The notes under the pieces are model-generated. The model was given only the letters and a program-made list of their open reading frames with translations, ran no database searches and was not told the origin of the DNA. A DNA stretch of 64,000 nt, from contig NZ_JBHSBN010000002.1 of NCBI RefSeq assembly GCF_042650605.1, positions 186,001 through 250,000 on the forward strand, read 5' to 3'. Source of the stretch: Micromonospora_J zhanjiangensis. GTDB taxonomy: Bacteria; Actinomycetota; Actinomycetes; Mycobacteriales; Micromonosporaceae. The position numbers and the translations under genes were made by a program. Numbering within the stretch: the stretch's first letter is position 1; the number at the start of each line of letters is the position of its first letter. Shown here one piece after another: positions 41,028-49,390 of this stretch.

Positions 41028-43277
41028 ATGTTCGCGTGGTGGGGTGGCGCGGTGCCGCGCCTGCGGTGGGTGGTGCTGGCGGTGGCGGCGGCCGTCGTCG
41101 CGCTGGGGGCGACCTGGGGCACCGGGGTCTTCGGCTCGCTGTCCGGCGGTGGCTTCGCCGACCCCGCGAGCGAGTCCAGCCGGGCCCACGACCGGATCAC
41201 CGCGGAACTCGGCCAACAGGGGTACGACCTGCTGGTCCTCTACCGGTCCGAGGACGCCACAGTGGACCAGCCGGCGTTCCGTGACCCGGTCACCGCCACC
41301 CTCGACCGGCTGCGCGGGCGACCCGCCGTGGCCCAGGTGACCAGCTGGTACGACAGTCCCGTACCGGCCCTGGTCGCCACCGACCGGCACGCCACGTACG
41401 CCCTGGTCCGGTTGCGGGGCGCCGACCAGGACGACAAGACGGCCGCCCTCGCCGACCTGCGTCCCGAACTCGACGCGCCCGGCCTGCACACCCGGGTCGG
41501 CGGCACCGTCGCCTTCCAGCGCAGTGCCAACGAGCAGACCACCCGGGACATCACCCGGGCCGAGATGTTCTCCCTGCCGGTGCTGCTGGTGCTGCTCGTG
41601 CTGATCTTCCGGGGTCTGGTGGCCGCGCTGCTGCCGCTGATCATCGGGGGCTTCGCCATTCTGGGCGCCTTCGTGGCCGTCCGGCTGCTCAGCACGGCGA
41701 CCGAGGTGTCGATCTTCGCCATCAACGTGATCACCCTGCTCGGGCTGGGCATGGCCGTCGACTACTCGCTCTTCGTGGTGAGCCGGTTCCGTGAGGAGTT
41801 GGCCGCCGGCCGGGACGTCCGGTCGGCGCTGGCGCGGACCGTGGCCACGGCCGGTCGCACCGTGCTGGTCTCCGGGCTCACCGTCGCGCTGGCCCTGGCC
41901 AGCCTGCTGATCTTCCCGCAGTCCTTCCTCAGCTCACTGGGCTGGGGCGGGATGGCTGCCGTGCTGGTGGCCATGCTCGGCGCGTTGACCGTGCTGCCGG
42001 CCGTGCTCGCCGTACTCGGCCGGCGGGTGGACGCGCTGCGGGTGCCCGTACCGTGGCGGCGCCGGACCGGTCGCGGCCCGGCCCGCGGGTCGACCGCGCC
42101 CACCGACGACCCGGTGCCCGGCCCGGTGGCGACGGACGGCGCCGGGCGGGCCTGGGCCCGGATCGCGCACAGCGTGATGCGTCGCCCGGTGCGGTACGTG
42201 GTCGGCGTGGTCGCCGTGCTGGCGCTGCTGGCCACGCCGTTCCTGCGGGTCACCTTCGGCGGCTTCGACGAGCGGATCCTGCCCGCCGGCACCGAGGCCC
42301 GGGTGGTCTCGGACCAGATCCGGGCCGACTTCCCCGGCGGCTCGGTCGGACCCGTCGACGTGCTGGTCTCCGGCGCGCCCGTGGCCCGGGCCGAGGAACT
42401 CGCCGGCCGGATCCGCGCCCTGCCCGACGTGGTCGGAGCGCGGGTGACCGCGCACCGCGACGACGCCTCGCTGATCGAGGTCGACTACCCCGGCGAGCCC
42501 ACCGGGCCGGCCGCCCAGCGGATCGTCCGGGCGATCCGTGACCTGCCGGCCGAACCCGGCGTGCGGGTGCTCGTCGGCGGCCGGACCGCCGCCGACCTCG
42601 ACCTGCTGGCCAGCCTCGGCGACCGGCTGCCCTGGATGGCGCTGGTGATGGCCGCGGCGACCCTGGTGCTGCTCTTCCTGGCCTTCGGCTCGGTGCTGCT
42701 GCCGGTCAAGGCGGTGCTGATGAACCTGATCTCCATCGGCGCGTCGTTCGGGGTGATGGTCTGGGTGTTCCAGGACGGCCACTTCGCCGACCAACTCGGC
42801 TTCACCCCGACCGGCTTCATCGAACCGAGCAATCCCATCCTGATGCTCGCCGTGCTGTTCGGGCTGGCCACCGACTACGAGGTGTTCCTGCTCTCCCGGG
42901 TGCGCGAGGAGTGGGACCGGACCGGGGACAACACCGCCGCCGTCGCGGCCGGGCTGCAGCACACCGGCCGGATCATCACGGCCGCGGCCACCCTGCTGAT
43001 CGTGGTGGTGGCCGGCTTCGCCACCGGCGGGATCGCCTTCGTCAAGCTGATCGGCGTCGGCATGATCGTGGCCATCCTGGTGGACGCCACCCTGGTCCGG
43101 GCGTTGCTGGTGCCGGCGACCATGCGGCTGCTCGGCCGGTGGAACTGGTGGGCGCCCGGACCGCTGGCCCGGATCCACCGCCGCTTCGGCATCCGGGAGA
43201 CCGCAGCCGAGGAGCCCGGCCGGCCCGAGCCGGCGACGGCTCAGGCTGGCGCCGGTGCCCCCTCCGGGCTCTCGTAG
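41028..43277 (+). CDS. MMPL-family RND transporter
   Basis: This 749-residue exporter has two MMPL halves. Helix-4-type motif GMAVDYSLFVVSRFREE carries Asp245-Tyr246, and helix-10-type motif FGLATDYEVFLLSRVREE carries Asp616-Tyr617; these pairs form the proton relay in mycobacterial MmpL3. Two extracytoplasmic porter domains follow helices 1 and 7. A Ser/Gly/Pro-rich loop of about 40 residues links the halves. MMPL proteins export lipids or small molecules; the substrate is unknown here. It is divergent from a TetR gene with an operator between, so inducible export is likely. No other subunit gene is visible. Confidence 0.92.
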   Translation: MFAWWGGAVPRLRWVVLAVAAAVVALGATWGTGVFGSLSGGGFADPASESSRAHDRITAELGQQGYDLLVLYRSEDATVDQPAFRDPVTATLDRLRGRPAVAQVTSWYDSPVPALVATDRHATYALVRLRGADQDDKTAALADLRPELDAPGLHTRVGGTVAFQRSANEQTTRDITRAEMFSLPVLLVLLVLIFRGLVAALLPLIIGGFAILGAFVAVRLLSTATEVSIFAINVITLLGLGMAVDYSLFVVSRFREELAAGRDVRSALARTVATAGRTVLVSGLTVALALASLLIFPQSFLSSLGWGGMAAVLVAMLGALTVLPAVLAVLGRRVDALRVPVPWRRRTGRGPARGSTAPTDDPVPGPVATDGAGRAWARIAHSVMRRPVRYVVGVVAVLALLATPFLRVTFGGFDERILPAGTEARVVSDQIRADFPGGSVGPVDVLVSGAPVARAEELAGRIRALPDVVGARVTAHRDDASLIEVDYPGEPTGPAAQRIVRAIRDLPAEPGVRVLVGGRTAADLDLLASLGDRLPWMALVMAAATLVLLFLAFGSVLLPVKAVLMNLISIGASFGVMVWVFQDGHFADQLGFTPTGFIEPSNPILMLAVLFGLATDYEVFLLSRVREEWDRTGDNTAAVAAGLQHTGRIITAAATLLIVVVAGFATGGIAFVKLIGVGMIVAILVDATLVRALLVPATMRLLGRWNWWAPGPLARIHRRFGIRETAAEEPGRPEPATAQAGAGAPSGLS

Positions 43278-43400
43278 CGGGTGCCCCGGGCGCCGCGCCA
43301 GCCGCCATCCGCTCACCATCCCTCCTCCCTTCCCGCTGCGGCGCCCGGCCACTCCACGGGACGACGCGTTATGGCGTTGCCGACAGGTGGCGACGGTGCC

Positions 43401-43406
43401 TAGGGT
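43401..43406 (+). promoter_or_regulatory. -10 element of the GNAT gene (leaderless type)
   Basis: TAGGGT ends 8 nt before the GTG at 43415. Confidence 0.4.
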
Positions 43407-43414
43407 CGCGCGAC

Positions 43415-43960
43415 GTGACCCCCTTCGAAACCGAACGCCTGATCGTCCGGGACTGGACCGAGGAGCCGGCCGACCTGGCCCGGGTCTTCGACATCTACTC
43501 GCGGCCGGAGGTGCACCGCTGGCTCGGCGGCGGGACGCGGGTGATGGACGATCCGGCCCTGGCCGTCGAGCGGGTCCGGATCTGGCACGCGCGGAACGCC
43601 GGGCACGGCGGCCGGTACGGCACCTGGGCCATCCAGGTCCGGGACACCGGCCGGATCGCCGGCACCCTGCTGCTCAAGCCGTTGCCCGGCCGGGACAAGG
43701 GGGTGTTCTCCGATGACATCGAGATCGGCTGGCACCTGCACCCGGACTCCTGGGGCAACGGGTACGCCACCGAGGCGGCCCGGGGCGCCCTGGAGCGGGC
43801 CTTCGCCGCCGGGCTGCCCGAGGTCTACGCGGTGGTCTTCCCCGGCAACGAGGCGTCCGTCGCGGTGACCCGCCGGCTCGGCATGACCCCGCTCGGCCCG
43901 CGCACCGACTGGTACGGCGGCGAGGAACTGGAAACCTTCGTCCTGCGCCGGCCGTCCTGA
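43415..43960 (+). CDS. GNAT family N-acetyltransferase (RimJ/RimL-like)
   Basis: This 181-residue acetyltransferase begins TPFETERLIVRDWTEEPADL, the usual start of the RimJ/RimL group, and carries the acetyl-CoA loop in PDSWGNGYATEAARGAL (Q/R-x-x-G-x-A-like, here WGNGYA). The C-terminal NEASVAVTRRLGM is the beta-alpha unit that closes the site. The acceptor (a protein N-terminus or small amine) cannot be named. It stands alone between the MMPL gene and a Uma2-type gene. Confidence 0.87.
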   Translation: MTPFETERLIVRDWTEEPADLARVFDIYSRPEVHRWLGGGTRVMDDPALAVERVRIWHARNAGHGGRYGTWAIQVRDTGRIAGTLLLKPLPGRDKGVFSDDIEIGWHLHPDSWGNGYATEAARGALERAFAAGLPEVYAVVFPGNEASVAVTRRLGMTPLGPRTDWYGGEELETFVLRRPS

Positions 43961-44078
43961 GCGGCCCCGGGCCGACCCGGGCGCCGCTGCTGACGGACAG
44001 CCGGTGCGATCGTGTCGGTCGCGGGGCTGCGCCGTTAGGCTGAGCACAGCACGATGTCCCGCTGAGGGGGTGAGTCGG

Positions 44079-44747
44079 ATGGCTCAGGCCGCCTACGTGC
44101 CCGAGCCGGCGCGGCGTACGGAGCCGTCGTTCGACGTGCTCGGGGAGTTCGACGAGCCGTGGACCGCCCAGCTCGCCCTCGACCTGTTGCCCGAGGCCAA
44201 CGGCCCCAAGGTCGAGGTGCTGAGCGGGAGCGTGATCGTGACACCACATGCCGGAATCGACCACCAGACGATCGAACTCGACTTCGCCTACCTGCTCAAG
44301 CAGGCGGCGAAGCGGGCGAAACTCTGGGTCTACCACGAGGTCAACGTGGTGTCGGGGGACGATCTGTTCATCCCGGACATCGCGGTGTTCCGGCGCTCGG
44401 GCGGCGGCCGGGTCTCTCTCGACATCGCCGACGCGGTGCTGCTCGGTGAGATCGTCTCGCCCGGTAACCGGCGCAAGGACGTGATCGACCGGCCCCGCCA
44501 GTACGCCGCCGCCGGGGTGCCGTACTTCCTCCGGGTCGACGCCCGCAACCGGGTGCCGGCGGTCGCGCTGTTCGAACTGGTCGACGGGGAGTACCGGCCG
44601 GTCGCGGCGGCCGCCGCCGGTGGCACGTTCACCATGACCGAGCCGTTCGCGTTCTCGATCGACCCGGCCGACCTGCTCGACGAGGAGTCACCGACGGCCG
44701 ATGTCGAGGTCGTACCGGACGGGGACGCCGACCCCGGCGAGCGTTGA
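44079..44747 (+). CDS. Uma2 (DUF820) family PD-(D/E)xK nuclease-like protein
   Basis: A 222-residue second Uma2 protein, distantly related to the one at 8569. It has KVEVLSGSVIV, then DDLFIPDIAVFRR with the Pro-Asp pair, LLGEIVSPGNRRKDVIDRPRQYAAAG with Glu and Lys, and YFLRVDA. The active-site-like acidic residues are kept. The first 25 residues and the last 35 (acidic) are additions outside the domain. The ATG at 44079 is 9 nt after GAGGGGG. dxr follows after 88 bp with its own -10 box. Confidence 0.84.
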   Translation: MAQAAYVPEPARRTEPSFDVLGEFDEPWTAQLALDLLPEANGPKVEVLSGSVIVTPHAGIDHQTIELDFAYLLKQAAKRAKLWVYHEVNVVSGDDLFIPDIAVFRRSGGGRVSLDIADAVLLGEIVSPGNRRKDVIDRPRQYAAAGVPYFLRVDARNRVPAVALFELVDGEYRPVAAAAAGGTFTMTEPFAFSIDPADLLDEESPTADVEVVPDGDADPGER

Positions 44748-44823
44748 GCCGGACCGGGACCGTGGTCGGGCCGGTTCCCGGCCGTGCCGGGAGGCTGCCG
44801 GCCGGCTTTTGGACCCGGTGGGG

Positions 44824-44829
44824 GAGAAT
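44824..44829 (+). promoter_or_regulatory. -10 element of dxr (leaderless type)
   Basis: GAGAAT ends 6 nt before the dxr GTG at 44836. Confidence 0.4.
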
Positions 44830-44835
44830 GCCCGG

Positions 44836-46047
44836 GTGAGTTCCCCCCGCGACATCGTCCTGCTCGGTTCGACCGGCTCGATCGGCACCCAGGCGGTCGA
44901 CATCGCCCGGCGTAACCCGGACCGGTTCCGGGTGGTGGCTCTCGGCGCGGGTGGCGGCAACGTCGAACAGCTTGCCGCCCAGGCGTTGGAACTCGGCGTC
45001 GAGGCGGTGGGCGTGGCCCGGGCCTCCGCCGTGCAGGACCTGCAGCTCGCCTTCTACGCCGAGGCGCAGAAGCGGGGCTACGCCACCGGCGACTTCCGGA
45101 TCCCCAAGATCCTCGCCGGCCCGTCGGCGATGGCGGAGCTGGCCGAGTGGCCGTGCGACGTGGTGCTCAACGGCGTGGTCGGCTCGCTCGGCCTGGCGCC
45201 CACGCTGGCCGCGCTGCGCGCCGGTCGTACCCTCGCCTTGGCCAACAAGGAGTCGCTGGTGGCCGGCGGCCCGGTGGTGAAGGCGGCGGTCACGCGGCCG
45301 GGGCAGATCGTCCCGGTGGACTCGGAGCACTCGGCGCTGGCCCAGTGCCTGCGCTCCGGCACCCGACCGGAGGTCCGCCGGTTGATCGTCACCGCCAGTG
45401 GCGGCCCGTTCCGGGGCCGGCGGCGGGACGAGTTGACCGAGGTCACCCCGGAGCAGGCCCTGGCCCACCCCACCTGGAACATGGGCCCGGTTGTCACGAT
45501 CAACTCGGCGACCCTGGTCAACAAGGCCCTGGAGGTGATCGAGGCGCACGAGCTGTACGACGTGCCGTACGCCGACATCACCGTGATGGTCCACCCGACC
45601 TCCGTGATCCACTCGATGGTCGAGTTCGTGGACGGCTCGACCATCGCCCAGGCCAGCCCGCCGGACATGCGGCTGCCCATCGCCGTCGCGCTGGGCTGGC
45701 CGGACCGGGTGCCCGGCGCCGCGCCGGGGGTGGACTGGACGACGAGCCACACCTGGGAGTTCGCCCCGCTGGACGACGCGGCGTTCCCGGCGGTGGCGCT
45801 GGCCAAGGCCGCCGGCGAGGCCGGTCGCTGTCGGCCGGCGATCTACAACGCGGCCAACGAGGAGTGCGTGGCCGCGTTCGTGGCCGGTCGGCTGCCGTTC
45901 CTCGGCATCGTGGACACGCTGGAGCGGGTGCTCGACGCGGCCCCCGAGTTCACCGAACCAGGTACCGTCGAGGACGTGCTCGCCGCGGAATCCTGGGCGC
46001 GCGCCCGCGCTCGGGAGATCATCGGGATGTCGGTGGAAGGAGCTTGA
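44836..46047 (+). CDS. dxr: 1-deoxy-D-xylulose 5-phosphate reductoisomerase
   Basis: Dxr makes 2-C-methyl-D-erythritol 4-phosphate, the second step of the MEP isoprenoid pathway. The 403-residue protein has the NADPH motif LLGSTGSIGTQ (residues 9-19), the metal-binding VDSEHSAL with Asp and Glu, the TASGGPFRG loop, the flexible-loop HPTWNMG, and YNAANEECVAAF near the C-terminus. The GTG start with close -10 box gives the family N-terminus. It is first of dxr-rseP-ispG, a fixed actinobacterial order that places two MEP genes around a protease gene. Confidence 0.96.
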   Translation: MSSPRDIVLLGSTGSIGTQAVDIARRNPDRFRVVALGAGGGNVEQLAAQALELGVEAVGVARASAVQDLQLAFYAEAQKRGYATGDFRIPKILAGPSAMAELAEWPCDVVLNGVVGSLGLAPTLAALRAGRTLALANKESLVAGGPVVKAAVTRPGQIVPVDSEHSALAQCLRSGTRPEVRRLIVTASGGPFRGRRRDELTEVTPEQALAHPTWNMGPVVTINSATLVNKALEVIEAHELYDVPYADITVMVHPTSVIHSMVEFVDGSTIAQASPPDMRLPIAVALGWPDRVPGAAPGVDWTTSHTWEFAPLDDAAFPAVALAKAAGEAGRCRPAIYNAANEECVAAFVAGRLPFLGIVDTLERVLDAAPEFTEPGTVEDVLAAESWARARAREIIGMSVEGA

Positions 46048-47294
46048 TGGCATACCTGCTCGGGGTGGTCCTGTTCGCCCTGGCGATCCTCGTCTCGGTG
46101 AGCCTGCACGAGGCCGGTCACATGCTGACCGCCAAGTACTTCGGCATGAAGGTCACCCGCTACTTCGTCGGTTTCGGCCCGACCATCTGGTCGTTCCGGC
46201 GCGGCGAGACCGAGTACGGTCTCAAGGCGATCCCGCTCGGCGGGTTCTGCAAGATCGTCGGGATGACCCCGCAGGACGACGACGTGGATCCGGCGGACGA
46301 GCCGCGGGTGATGTGGCGTTACCCGGTGTGGAAGCGGACCATCGTGATGGGCGCCGGTGCGGTGACGCACTTCGTCCTGGCGATCGTGGCGCTCTGGTTC
46401 GCCGCGATCTTCATGGGCCTGCCGAACCCGAACTTCCCCACCACCGAGGCGCAGTTCCGGGCCGAACCGGCGGTCGTCTCGCTGGCTCCCTGCGTCGTGG
46501 TGGAGAACGCCGCCCGGCAGTGCCAGCCGGGTGACCCGGCCAGCCCGGCCGAGCGGGCCGGACTGCGCAACGGCGACCGGATCACCGCCGTCAACGGCGC
46601 CCCGGTCGCCAGCTGGGGCGACATGCTCAACGTGGTCCGGGCGACGCCGCCCGGCCCGGCCACCGTCTCGTACGTCCGGGACGGCGCGCCGGGCACCGCC
46701 AAGGTCGACCTGGCCGCCGTGCAGCGCCCGCCGCTGGGCAACGCCACGGGCGCGGTCGGTCCGGTGTCGGCGATGGGCGTCGGCCTCGCCGTGCAGAAGC
46801 CCACAATGATCAAGTACGGCCCGATCGACGCGTTCGGCGCCACCGGCCGGTTCACCGGCGACATGGCGGTCGGCACGGTGCACGCCATGCAGCGGATCCC
46901 CGAGAAGGTGCCGGCGCTCTGGTCGGCCATCACCGGCGAGAAGCGGGACCTCGACACGCCGATCAGCGTGGTCGGCGCGACCCGGCTGGGCGGCGAGGCC
47001 GTGCAGAACGACGCCTGGCAGATCTTCGTCATGCTGTTCATCTCGCTGAACTTCTTCATCGGCGTGTTCCAGCTGCTGCCGCTGCTGCCGCTGGACGGCG
47101 GGCACATGGCGATAGCCTGGTTCGAGCGGGTCCGCTCCTGGCTCTACGCCCGGATCGGGCGTCCCGACCCGGGCCGCGTCGACTACATGAAACTGATGCC
47201 CCTGACCTACGCGGTGATCCTGATCGGTGGCGCCTTCACGCTGCTGACCGTGACCGCCGACGTGGTGAATCCGATCACGCTCTTCTCAAGGTGA
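46047..47294 (+). CDS. rseP: RseP/Rip1-type intramembrane site-2 metalloprotease
   Basis: This 415-residue membrane protease cuts anti-sigma factors and other membrane proteins inside the bilayer. The zinc motif is His21-Glu22-x-x-His25 in SLHEAGHML in the first helix, and the third ligand is Asp350 in LPLDGGH. Between them are a second helix (about 105-125) and one PDZ domain (about 165-260) with GDRITAVNG. The mycobacterial homologue (Rip1) acts in envelope stress. The start shares one base with the dxr stop; the ispG start overlaps its end by 4 bp, so all three are coupled. Confidence 0.95.
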   Translation: MAYLLGVVLFALAILVSVSLHEAGHMLTAKYFGMKVTRYFVGFGPTIWSFRRGETEYGLKAIPLGGFCKIVGMTPQDDDVDPADEPRVMWRYPVWKRTIVMGAGAVTHFVLAIVALWFAAIFMGLPNPNFPTTEAQFRAEPAVVSLAPCVVVENAARQCQPGDPASPAERAGLRNGDRITAVNGAPVASWGDMLNVVRATPPGPATVSYVRDGAPGTAKVDLAAVQRPPLGNATGAVGPVSAMGVGLAVQKPTMIKYGPIDAFGATGRFTGDMAVGTVHAMQRIPEKVPALWSAITGEKRDLDTPISVVGATRLGGEAVQNDAWQIFVMLFISLNFFIGVFQLLPLLPLDGGHMAIAWFERVRSWLYARIGRPDPGRVDYMKLMPLTYAVILIGGAFTLLTVTADVVNPITLFSR

Positions 47295-48475
47295 GTGCCA
47301 ACGTGACCGCAGTAAGTCTCGGCATGCCCGCAGTACCGCCGCCGCCGCTCGCGCCCCGGCGCGCCAGCCGCCAGATCATGGTCGGTTCGGTGCCGGTGGG
47401 CGGCGGTGCGCCGGTCTCCGTCCAGTCGATGACCACGACCCTGACCGCCGACGTGAACGCCACGCTCCAGCAGATCGCCGAGCTGACCGCGTCCGGCTGC
47501 CAGATCGTCCGGGTCGCGGTGCCGTCCCAGGACGACGTGGAGGCGCTCCCGGCGATCGCCAAGAAGTCCCAGATCCCGGTCATCGCCGACATCCACTTCC
47601 AGCCGAGGTACGTCTTCGCCGCGATCGACGCGGGCTGTGCGGCGGTCCGGGTCAACCCGGGCAACATCCGCCAGTTCGACGACAAGGTGAAGGAGATCGC
47701 CAAGGCGGCCGGCGACGCGGGCGTACCGATCCGGATCGGCGTCAACGCCGGCTCGCTGGACAAGCGACTGCTGGCCAAGTACGGCAAGGCCACCGCCGAG
47801 GCACTGGTCGAGTCGGCGCTCTGGGAGTGCTCGCTGTTCGAGGAGCACGGTTTCCGGGACATCAAGATCTCGGTCAAGCACAACGACCCGGTGGTCATGA
47901 TCCGCGCCTACCGGCAGCTCGCCGAGCGGTGCGACTACCCGCTGCACCTGGGTGTCACCGAGGCCGGCCCGGCGTTCCAGGGCACCGTCAAGTCCGCGGT
48001 GGCGTTCGGCGCGCTGCTGGCCGAGGGGATCGGCGACACCATCCGGGTGTCCCTCTCCGCCCCGCCGGTCGAGGAGATCAAGGTCGGCACCGCGATCCTT
48101 GAGTCGCTGGGCCTGCGGGAACGCGGTCTGGAGATCGTTTCCTGCCCGTCCTGCGGCCGGGCCCAGGTCGACGTCTACAAGCTGGCCGAGGAGGTCACCG
48201 CCGGCCTGGAAGGGCTGCCGGTGCCGCTGCGGGTCGCGGTGATGGGTTGCGTCGTCAACGGGCCGGGCGAGGCCCGGGAGGCCGACCTCGGTGTCGCGTC
48301 GGGCAACGGCAAGGGGCAGATCTTCGTCAAGGGTCAGGTCGTCAAGACCGTGCCGGAGGCGCAGATCGTGGAGACCCTGATCGAGGAGGCGCTGCGGATC
48401 GCCGACGAGATGGGCGCGGAGCTGCCCGAGGAGCTGCGTGGCCTGGTCCCCGGGGCTTCGGTCAGCGTCCACTGA
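47291..48475 (+). CDS. ispG: (E)-4-hydroxy-3-methylbut-2-enyl-diphosphate synthase
   Basis: IspG (GcpE) performs the next-to-last step of the MEP pathway with a 4Fe-4S cluster. The 394-residue protein has the TIM-barrel N-terminal part (VPVGGGAPVSVQSMTTT, DIHFQPRYV, VRVNPGNI) and cluster ligands Cys285, Cys288 (SCPSCGRAQVD) and Cys320 (GCVVNGPGEA). The GTG overlaps the rseP stop by 4 bp. A strong pair of terminators follows. Confidence 0.96.
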   Translation: MSANVTAVSLGMPAVPPPPLAPRRASRQIMVGSVPVGGGAPVSVQSMTTTLTADVNATLQQIAELTASGCQIVRVAVPSQDDVEALPAIAKKSQIPVIADIHFQPRYVFAAIDAGCAAVRVNPGNIRQFDDKVKEIAKAAGDAGVPIRIGVNAGSLDKRLLAKYGKATAEALVESALWECSLFEEHGFRDIKISVKHNDPVVMIRAYRQLAERCDYPLHLGVTEAGPAFQGTVKSAVAFGALLAEGIGDTIRVSLSAPPVEEIKVGTAILESLGLRERGLEIVSCPSCGRAQVDVYKLAEEVTAGLEGLPVPLRVAVMGCVVNGPGEAREADLGVASGNGKGQIFVKGQVVKTVPEAQIVETLIEEALRIADEMGAELPEELRGLVPGASVSVH

Positions 48476-48489
48476 GTTTGTCATGAGGG

Positions 48490-48559
48490 GCGGTGGCCCA
48501 CCGTGCCCGGCTCCGAGCGGTCAGGCTTGATCTCTCCGCCGGGCACGGTGGGCCACCGC
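48490..48559 (+). terminator. Very long hairpin after ispG
   Basis: Perfect 21-bp arms (48490-48510 and 48539-48559) with a 28-nt loop, beginning 14 bp after the ispG stop. This is the longest perfect hairpin in the window. Confidence 0.75.
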
Positions 48560-48570
48560 TGCCGTGTCTC

Positions 48571-48598
48571 GCGGCCGTCCCGCACCGGGGACGGCCGC
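48571..48598 (+). terminator. Second terminator after ispG
   Basis: Perfect 11-bp arms (GCGGCCGTCCC at 48571-48581 and complement at 48588-48598), 6-nt loop, followed by TTCGTCTCTT, the most T-rich tail of any hairpin here. Also lies downstream of the PadR gene on the other strand. Confidence 0.7.
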
Positions 48599-48661
48599 TT
48601 CGTCTCTTGACGGGTGCTGCCCGATGAGTCGTGCTGCCTTACGGGCTTGACGGGTGGCGGT

Positions 48662-49261
48662 TCAGGTGTCGTCGGACTCGGCGAGGATGGCGTAGAGCTT
48701 GCGGCGGGTCTCGTCGAGGACCTGGGCGGCCCGCTCCCGCTGGTCGTCGGTGCCGGTCATCATCACCTGGCGCAGGGCGTTCATCGCCTGGAAGCCGGAG
48801 TCCCGGATGCCCTGCCAGCTGTTGACCGTCTCCTCGGCGAACGCGTTCCAGGGCGGCGTCTCGGCCGCCCGGCTCGCCTCCTCGCGGCCGGCGTCGGTGA
48901 GCGTGAAGCGCTTCCGACCGCCGCCCGACTCCTCGGTGACGCCGACGATGACGCCCTCGTCCTCGAGTAGTTGCAGGGTCGGGTAGACCGACCCGGGGCT
49001 CGGCCGCCACGCGCCGCCGGTGCGGGTGTCCAGCTCCTGGATCATCTCGTAGCCGTGCATCGGGCGCTCGACGAGCAGCGCCAGCAGGGCGGCCCGGACG
49101 TTGGGGCGGGTGCCGCGCCCGCGTCCCCGGCCCGCGCCCCGGCCGAACCCGCCGGCACCCCAGCCGTGCGGACCGCCGGGGCCGCCGAATGGGAAGCCGG
49201 GGAAGCCGAAGCCGCGCATCCGCGCCTCGTGCAGTGCCTGAAAACCTCGGTGGTGACCCAT
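48662..49261 (-). CDS. PadR family transcriptional regulator
   Basis: This 199-residue repressor has a Gly/Phe/His-rich N-terminal region (about residues 1-50: FGFPGFPFGGPGGPHGWGAG) that might bind metal or be disordered, followed by the PadR winged helix (about 50-125: RAALLALLVERPMHGYEMIQ and WRPSPGSVYPTLQLLEDEG) and a helical C-terminal dimer domain. It is divergent from an MFS gene, with a 38-bp nested palindrome directly upstream as probable operator. PadR proteins usually repress a linked efflux gene until a drug or phenolic is bound; that is the expected role. The ATG follows AAAGGAG at 7 nt. Confidence 0.92.
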   Translation of the reverse strand: MGHHRGFQALHEARMRGFGFPGFPFGGPGGPHGWGAGGFGRGAGRGRGRGTRPNVRAALLALLVERPMHGYEMIQELDTRTGGAWRPSPGSVYPTLQLLEDEGVIVGVTEESGGGRKRFTLTDAGREEASRAAETPPWNAFAEETVNSWQGIRDSGFQAMNALRQVMMTGTDDQRERAAQVLDETRRKLYAILAESDDT

Positions 49262-49283
49262 CACGGATCTCCTTTCGGCGTAT

Positions 49284-49321
49284 CGCTGATGCATTGACGA
49301 TATATCGGCAATGCATCAGCG
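49284..49321. promoter_or_regulatory. Nested 38-bp palindrome (PadR operator)
   Basis: Arms of 13 bp (CGCTGATGCATTG at 49284-49296 and exact complement at 49309-49321) surround CGATATATCG, itself a perfect 10-bp palindrome (49298-49307) on the same centre. Only one base pair breaks symmetry over 38 bp. It lies 23 bp upstream of padR. Confidence 0.8.
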
Positions 49322-49362
49322 GCAAGAGGCGGTGTGGCGCCGGTCACGGGTATCTAGCAAAC

Positions 49363-49372
49363 CGTACGTACG
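49363..49372. promoter_or_regulatory. CGTACGTACG palindrome before the MFS gene
   Basis: A 10-bp perfect palindrome followed by TATTGT, a possible -10, 18 bp before the ATG at 49391. A second control site distinct from the padR operator. Confidence 0.45.
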
Positions 49373-49390
49373 TATTGTTTGATCGTGGTC

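Noticed and set aside
36834..43277. Biosynthetic gene cluster
   Set aside because: No PKS, NRPS, terpene synthase or precursor peptide gene is present; a single oxidoreductase and exporter are not enough.
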